Source: an uncultured Ignavibacteriales bacterium (GTDB lineage: Bacteria; Bacteroidota; Ignavibacteria; Ignavibacteriales; Ignavibacteriaceae). From it: 19,455 nt of DNA. The position numbers and the translations under genes were made by a program. The stretch covers positions 1-19,455 of the forward strand of contig CAIWTC010000162.1 in the NCBI GenBank assembly GCA_903915485.1. Direction: 5' to 3'. Each line of letters opens with the position of its first letter. Position 1 is the stretch's first letter. The notes beneath the pieces are model-generated. The model saw only the letters and a list, made by a program, of their open reading frames with translations. It made no database searches and had not been told where the DNA came from. Below, piece after piece: positions 16,650-19,455 of the stretch.

Positions 16650-17021
16650 TACTAATCTTTTATTATACAATCTCTTGAATTCTAAACTTGTTCCGCCAAA
16701 ATTTATTAGTAGTCCATCAGCGATGCAGTATGCCTCTAAGTAATTTATCGCTTGTGATTTGTGAACATCTAAAATTTTTTCTACTGCTTTTAATTCAACC
16801 ATTACACAATCCTCAACATAAAAATCCACTCTTCGCGTGCCGATTTGTTCGCATTTATACATGATAGGCATTTCCAATTCTCTATGAAAATTTAGTCCCG
16901 TAGCATTCAATTCGATGGCTAAAGCCCTCTGATAAATAACTTCCTGAAATCCATTCCCAAGAAAATTATGCACATTCATTGCACATCCAATTATTTTACC
17001 GGTGATGTCATTAATATTCAT
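16620..17021 (-). CDS. GxxExxY protein (PD-(D/E)XK nuclease-like superfamily)
   Basis: A 133 aa protein carrying the family motif G-F-Q-E-V-I-Y (near residues 24-30) followed by VDFYVEDCVMVELKA, whose Asp and E-L-K make a PD-(D/E)XK-like core, then HKSQAINYLEAYCIADGLLINFG. The family (TIGR04256/PF13366) is widespread, often multicopy, and its function is not established; nuclease-like chemistry is suggested by the fold only. The start is taken at ATG 17021 because GGGAG lies seven bases upstream; a TTG two codons earlier is too close to that site. The tail, NPSNPINPN, is encoded by the GGATT repeats, so the gene runs into the cassette repeat. It is the only gene between the inverted repeats. 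Confidence 0.85.
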   Translation of the reverse strand: MNINDITGKIIGCAMNVHNFLGNGFQEVIYQRALAIELNATGLNFHRELEMPIMYKCEQIGTRRVDFYVEDCVMVELKAVEKILDVHKSQAINYLEAYCIADGLLINFGGTSLEFKRLYNKRLVNPSNPINPN

Positions 17022-17087
17022 TTTCAATCTCCCTATTTATTATGCTTATCAATAAAATTTTTGACTGTCATATATTCCTTTACGGAT

Positions 17088-17130
17088 AATCCTGTAAATC
17101 CTAAAATCTTATAAATCGTGTTCAGACAGT
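17088..17130 (-). repeat. Right arm of the cassette inverted repeat
   Basis: Read on the minus strand it starts ACTGTCTGAACACGATTTA and ends GGATTTACAGGATT. It mirrors 16500-16542. Two further GGATT copies (17136-17140 and 17151-17155, minus strand) lie beyond it, inside the last codons of the AI-2E gene. Confidence 0.75.
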
Positions 17131-17133
17131 ATA

Positions 17134-18267
17134 CTAATCCTGATTCATTAAATCCACAATAAACATGACATTAGGGTTCTTCGAACGAGAGAGGGAAATT
17201 TTTATTATGGCTGTTAACGGTACTGCCAGAAGCATTCCGACTACCCCCCATATGTAACCCCAAAGCAGTACTGAGAGCAGAATTACAATCGGGTTCAGGC
17301 CAAGTCTTTTGCCGACTATCATTGGCTCTAAAATATTGAATACCAATGTTTGAATTGCCGCAATTATTCCTATTACAAGCAGCATGTATCCGATTTTTCC
17401 GTTCTGCACCAGCGACATCAAAGCGGGAAGTGCAAGCGCTGCCACTGCGCCTATCGTAGGGATGAAGTTAAACAGAAATACGAACGCACCCCATAGAATA
17501 TAAAAGTCCACACCAAGAATCCATAACGCTACTCCCACAAGCACACCCGCAGTTGCATTTACTAATATTTTAGCAATGATATACTGCTGTATCTGTGTTG
17601 TGATTTCATTAACAGTTGAATCTAATTTAACAGTGTAAGTTGTTTTTGATGGTGATAATTCGGCGGGTGTTTCATCATCAGTTTTTGGAAAATATGCTGC
17701 ATCATCTTCTTTATCTTTCAAAGAAGATTTGCCGCTGAAGCGTCTTTTAATCGCCATGTAAATTCCATGATGACCACCGACGATGAACGCAAAAAATAGA
17801 ATTGTTAGAAATACTGTGCCCGCCAATGCGCTGAACTGACCGAAGGCATTGCTGAAAACTGCTTTGTAGTCAATCTTGGCAAGGAATGAACGGACTGAAA
17901 AATTCTGCAGTGAAGGGTCTTTCAAACCGTAAGTCTGCGCAATTCCGCGGACGATGGTGTTGAGTTTTGTTTCATAACCGGCTAAGTCGTTATTGAAAGC
18001 ATCCCATGACTGAATAAAGAATGTTGAAATTCCGTAAAAAAGCCCTATTATCAATATTATATCAAGTATGATAATCAGCGCGAGGGGAAGTTTTTTTGAA
18101 TAAAGCCAATTGTTAAAAGGCGCAAAGGCGAAATACATTATGTAGGCAATCGTAAACGGTATGAATATGCTCTGCAGTTCTTTCAAAATAGAACCAAAAA
18201 CAACAATGCCGATTGCACTGATGAAAAAATTAATGTAGCTGCTTGAAGCGGTTTTTTCTGAATTCAT
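17134..18267 (-). CDS. AI-2E family (PerM/TqsA/UPF0118) transporter
   Basis: A 377 aa inner-membrane protein of the PF01594 family, with about eight hydrophobic segments: three to four at the N-terminus (about 9-90), one near 145-165 and the C-terminal set from about 230. The family signature is present as FNFIPTIGAVAALALPAL and then EPMIVGKRLGLNPIVILL with WGVVGMLLAVPLTAIIK. A hydrophilic loop of about 45 residues, rich in Lys, Asp and Ser (about 172-215), lies between the fourth segment and the C-terminal set. Members have been linked to export of autoinducer-2, to Na+/H+ exchange and to unknown substrates, so no substrate should be assigned. The start is ATG with a weak GGGTG upstream. It is divergent from aceE. 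Its last codons (…DLMNQD) contain two GGATT repeats resembling the adjacent cassette. Confidence 0.92.
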   Translation of the reverse strand: MNSEKTASSSYINFFISAIGIVVFGSILKELQSIFIPFTIAYIMYFAFAPFNNWLYSKKLPLALIIILDIILIIGLFYGISTFFIQSWDAFNNDLAGYETKLNTIVRGIAQTYGLKDPSLQNFSVRSFLAKIDYKAVFSNAFGQFSALAGTVFLTILFFAFIVGGHHGIYMAIKRRFSGKSSLKDKEDDAAYFPKTDDETPAELSPSKTTYTVKLDSTVNEITTQIQQYIIAKILVNATAGVLVGVALWILGVDFYILWGAFVFLFNFIPTIGAVAALALPALMSLVQNGKIGYMLLVIGIIAAIQTLVFNILEPMIVGKRLGLNPIVILLSVLLWGYIWGVVGMLLAVPLTAIIKISLSRSKNPNVMFIVDLMNQD

Positions 18268-18289
18268 AGTGATTCACCCAATATTTATT

Positions 18290-18418
18290 CAAAATAGTTG
18301 TTACTTAAGGGAATTAATCAATAATTTCCAATGTTTTTAAAGTGTATCATTTTTAATTATTTTGAAAATAAAGATACATAATCAATTATTAATATGTTGC
18401 AAATAAGTCAACTATTTG
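18290..18418. promoter_or_regulatory. Inverted pair of CAACTATTT(T)TG-like elements between divergent genes
   Basis: CAACTATTTG reads toward aceE at 18409-18418. CAACTATTTTG reads toward the AI-2E gene on the minus strand at 18300-18290. Nine bases are identical in opposite orientation. Each resembles a -7 element (TATTTG or TATTTTG) but is one base short of TAnnTTTG, and neither has a -33 TTTG at proper spacing. They could be the two divergent promoters or a shared regulator site. The rest of the 274 bp gap is AT-rich and shows nothing else I can name. Confidence 0.25.
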
Positions 18419-18507
18419 ATAAAACAAGAGTTTTAGTTAATTTAGTGTTTCTACAATTGCCTACTTTGCAAAAGTCACTTCCGAGAACCGAAAACAAGAG
18501 GATGACT

Positions 18508-18540
18508 ATGAAAGATGTAAATAATATCGGAGAAATTTAA
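18508..18540 (+). CDS. Short upstream ORF in the aceE leader
   Basis: A 10-codon frame, MKDVNNIGEI then TAA, has its own AAGAGG six bases before the ATG. An in-frame ATG two codons earlier (18502) touches that site and is less likely. The stop ends one base before the aceE ATG, and the aceE ribosome site (GGAG, nine bases upstream of the start) lies inside this ORF. That layout favours translational coupling. The peptide has no run of a regulatory amino acid, so classical attenuation is not indicated. It may also be chance. Confidence 0.4.
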   Translation: MKDVNNIGEI

Positions 18541-18541
18541 T

Positions 18542-19455
18542 ATGTCAAACGAAAATATGAATAATAAGCCACAGAATGAGATTGAGAATGAGGAATGGCT
18601 ATATTCTTTAGATTATGTTCTAAAGAATGGCGGCCCCAAAAGGGTAGTTGATATTCTTCAGCAACTTCAGATAAGGGCTCACAAGGCCGGTGTTGAAGTT
18701 CCTTTCACGGCAAATACACCTTACATAAATACAATCACAAGAGAGAATCAGCCTCCGTTCCCCGGCGACAGAGCCTTGGAAAGAAGAATCAAGAGCATTG
18801 TTCGATGGAATGCAATGGCAATGGTTGTCCGCGCAAATAAAAATGATAGTGGTGTCGGTGGTCATATTTCAACTTTTGCATCTGCAGCAACTTTGCTTGA
18901 GGTTGGTTTCAATCACTTCTTCAAAGGCAAAGGCGAAAATCATGACGGTGATATGATATTCTTTCAGGGTCATGCAGCTCCGGGAATTTACTCTAGAGCA
19001 TTTCTTGAAGGAAGACTTTCAATAGAAGACTTATCAAACTTCAGAAGAGAATTAAGGCCCGGCGGCGGACTTTCATCTTATCCGCATCCATGGCTAATGC
19101 CTAATTTTTGGGAGTTCCCGACTGTATCCATGGGACTTGGTCCTATCATGGCAATTTACACTGCAAGATTCAACCGTTATCTTGAGGATAGAGGACTAAA
19201 AGAAAAAACAGGTAAAGTTTGGGCGTTCCTCGGCGACGGCGAGACTGATGAACCGGAAGCATTGGGCGCAATTAATTTAGCATCAAGAGAAAAACTTGAC
19301 AATCTTATTTTTGTTATCAACTGTAACTTACAGCGTCTTGATGGGCCTGTTCGCGGTAACGGAAAAATTATTCAGGAATTAGAAGCAGCATTCCGCGGCG
19401 CGGGATGGAATGTTATTAAAGTAATTTGGGGAAGCAATTGGGACCCGCTTCTTGC
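18542..19455 (+). CDS. aceE: Pyruvate dehydrogenase E1 component, homodimeric AceE type (3' end beyond the window)
   Basis: AceE decarboxylates pyruvate with thiamine diphosphate and passes the acetyl unit to the lipoyl domain of E2 in the pyruvate dehydrogenase complex. I translated the open frame by hand; 304 residues of a usual 880-900 are visible. The N-terminus reads EEWLYSLDYVLKNGGPKRV, followed by SGVGGHISTFASAATL, IFFQGHAAPGIYSRAFLEG and LMPNFWEFPTVSMGLGP. The ThDP motif GDGETDEPEA starts at residue 231 and ends at NCNLQRLDGPVRG (Asn260). This is the single-chain, gammaproteobacteria-like form rather than the alpha/beta type. The start ATG has GGAG nine bases upstream, within a short upstream ORF. 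It is divergent from the AI-2E gene. Confidence 0.97.
   Translation, partial: MSNENMNNKPQNEIENEEWLYSLDYVLKNGGPKRVVDILQQLQIRAHKAGVEVPFTANTPYINTITRENQPPFPGDRALERRIKSIVRWNAMAMVVRANKNDSGVGGHISTFASAATLLEVGFNHFFKGKGENHDGDMIFFQGHAAPGIYSRAFLEGRLSIEDLSNFRRELRPGGGLSSYPHPWLMPNFWEFPTVSMGLGPIMAIYTARFNRYLEDRGLKEKTGKVWAFLGDGETDEPEALGAINLASREKLDNLIFVINCNLQRLDGPVRGNGKIIQELEAAFRGAGWNVIKVIWGSNWDPLL

Larger units (their letters stand above)
16500..17130. mobile_element. Candidate non-autonomous cassette: GxxExxY gene between 43 bp inverted repeats
   Basis: The outer 43 bp on each side are imperfect inverted repeats (37 of 43 positions agree, counted by eye). The outermost 19 bp, ACTGTCYGAACACGATTTA, differ at one base, and the inner 14 bp, GGATTTACAGGATT, are identical. 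Inside lies one gene, on the minus strand, plus more GGATT copies. The unit begins 5 bp after the DUF4922 stop and ends 3 bp before the AI-2E stop, so it fills the space between two convergent genes without breaking either. I see no target-site duplication and no transposase, so mobility is inferred. The arms could also act as bidirectional terminators. Copies elsewhere in the genome would settle its nature. Confidence 0.55.

Noticed and set aside
16500..17130. CRISPR array or integron-like cassette in the repeat region
   Set aside because: The GGATT units are too short and irregular for CRISPR repeats. There is no integrase and no attC-like structure that I can recognise; terminal inverted repeats explain the layout better.
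18445..18480. TACTTTGC as an aceE -7 promoter element
   Set aside because: It is one base short of TAnnTTTG and has no TTTG at the right distance upstream, so I could not support it.

Overview
The window is AT-rich, densely coded DNA from a Gram-negative bacterium, most likely in the Bacteroidota/Ignavibacteriota (FCB) group. The pointers are a secreted protein ending in a type IX secretion (T9SS) sorting domain, DUF4922 and DUF6132 proteins that I associate with this group, two promoter-like sequences close to the Bacteroidetes consensus (TTTG about 20 nt before TAnnTTTG), and lipid A genes that imply an outer membrane. The placement rests on gene content only.

From 14.9 kb down to 2.4 kb, eight minus-strand genes lie almost end to end and look like one operon. 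In transcription order they are: a glycoside-hydrolase-2-like protein fused to a membrane domain, the chromosome-organising ATPase SMC, a secreted seven-repeat (propeller-like) T9SS protein, an MtnX-like HAD phosphatase, an isoprenylcysteine-methyltransferase-family membrane protein, LpxB, a DUF374 acyltransferase and LpxK. The three lipid A genes adjoin each other. Junctions range from a 20 bp overlap to a 21 bp gap. Four of the eight genes appear to start at TTG or GTG. A Bacteroidetes-type promoter with a perfect 10 bp inverted repeat just upstream lies in front of the first gene. After lpxK, a 116 bp gap with two hairpins precedes the pyruvate phosphate dikinase gene, which runs off the left edge.

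The 0.35 kb noncoding region at 14.82-15.17 kb also holds a second, plus-strand consensus promoter with no gene directly in front of it. Next come a small DUF6132 membrane protein (minus strand) and a divergently transcribed DUF4922 protein with a HIT-type HxHxQ motif.

Between the convergent 3' ends of the DUF4922 gene and an AI-2E-family transporter gene lies a 631 bp unit, the most element-like feature here. It has imperfect 43 bp terminal inverted repeats, a tract of GGATT repeats, and one gene encoding a GxxExxY protein of the PD-(D/E)XK nuclease-like superfamily. It fills the gap almost to the base.

At the right edge the pyruvate dehydrogenase E1 gene (aceE) begins on the plus strand, preceded by a 10-codon upstream ORF whose stop is one base from the aceE ATG. 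Pyruvate phosphate dikinase and pyruvate dehydrogenase E1 thus bracket the window as two pyruvate-handling enzymes; this may be coincidence.
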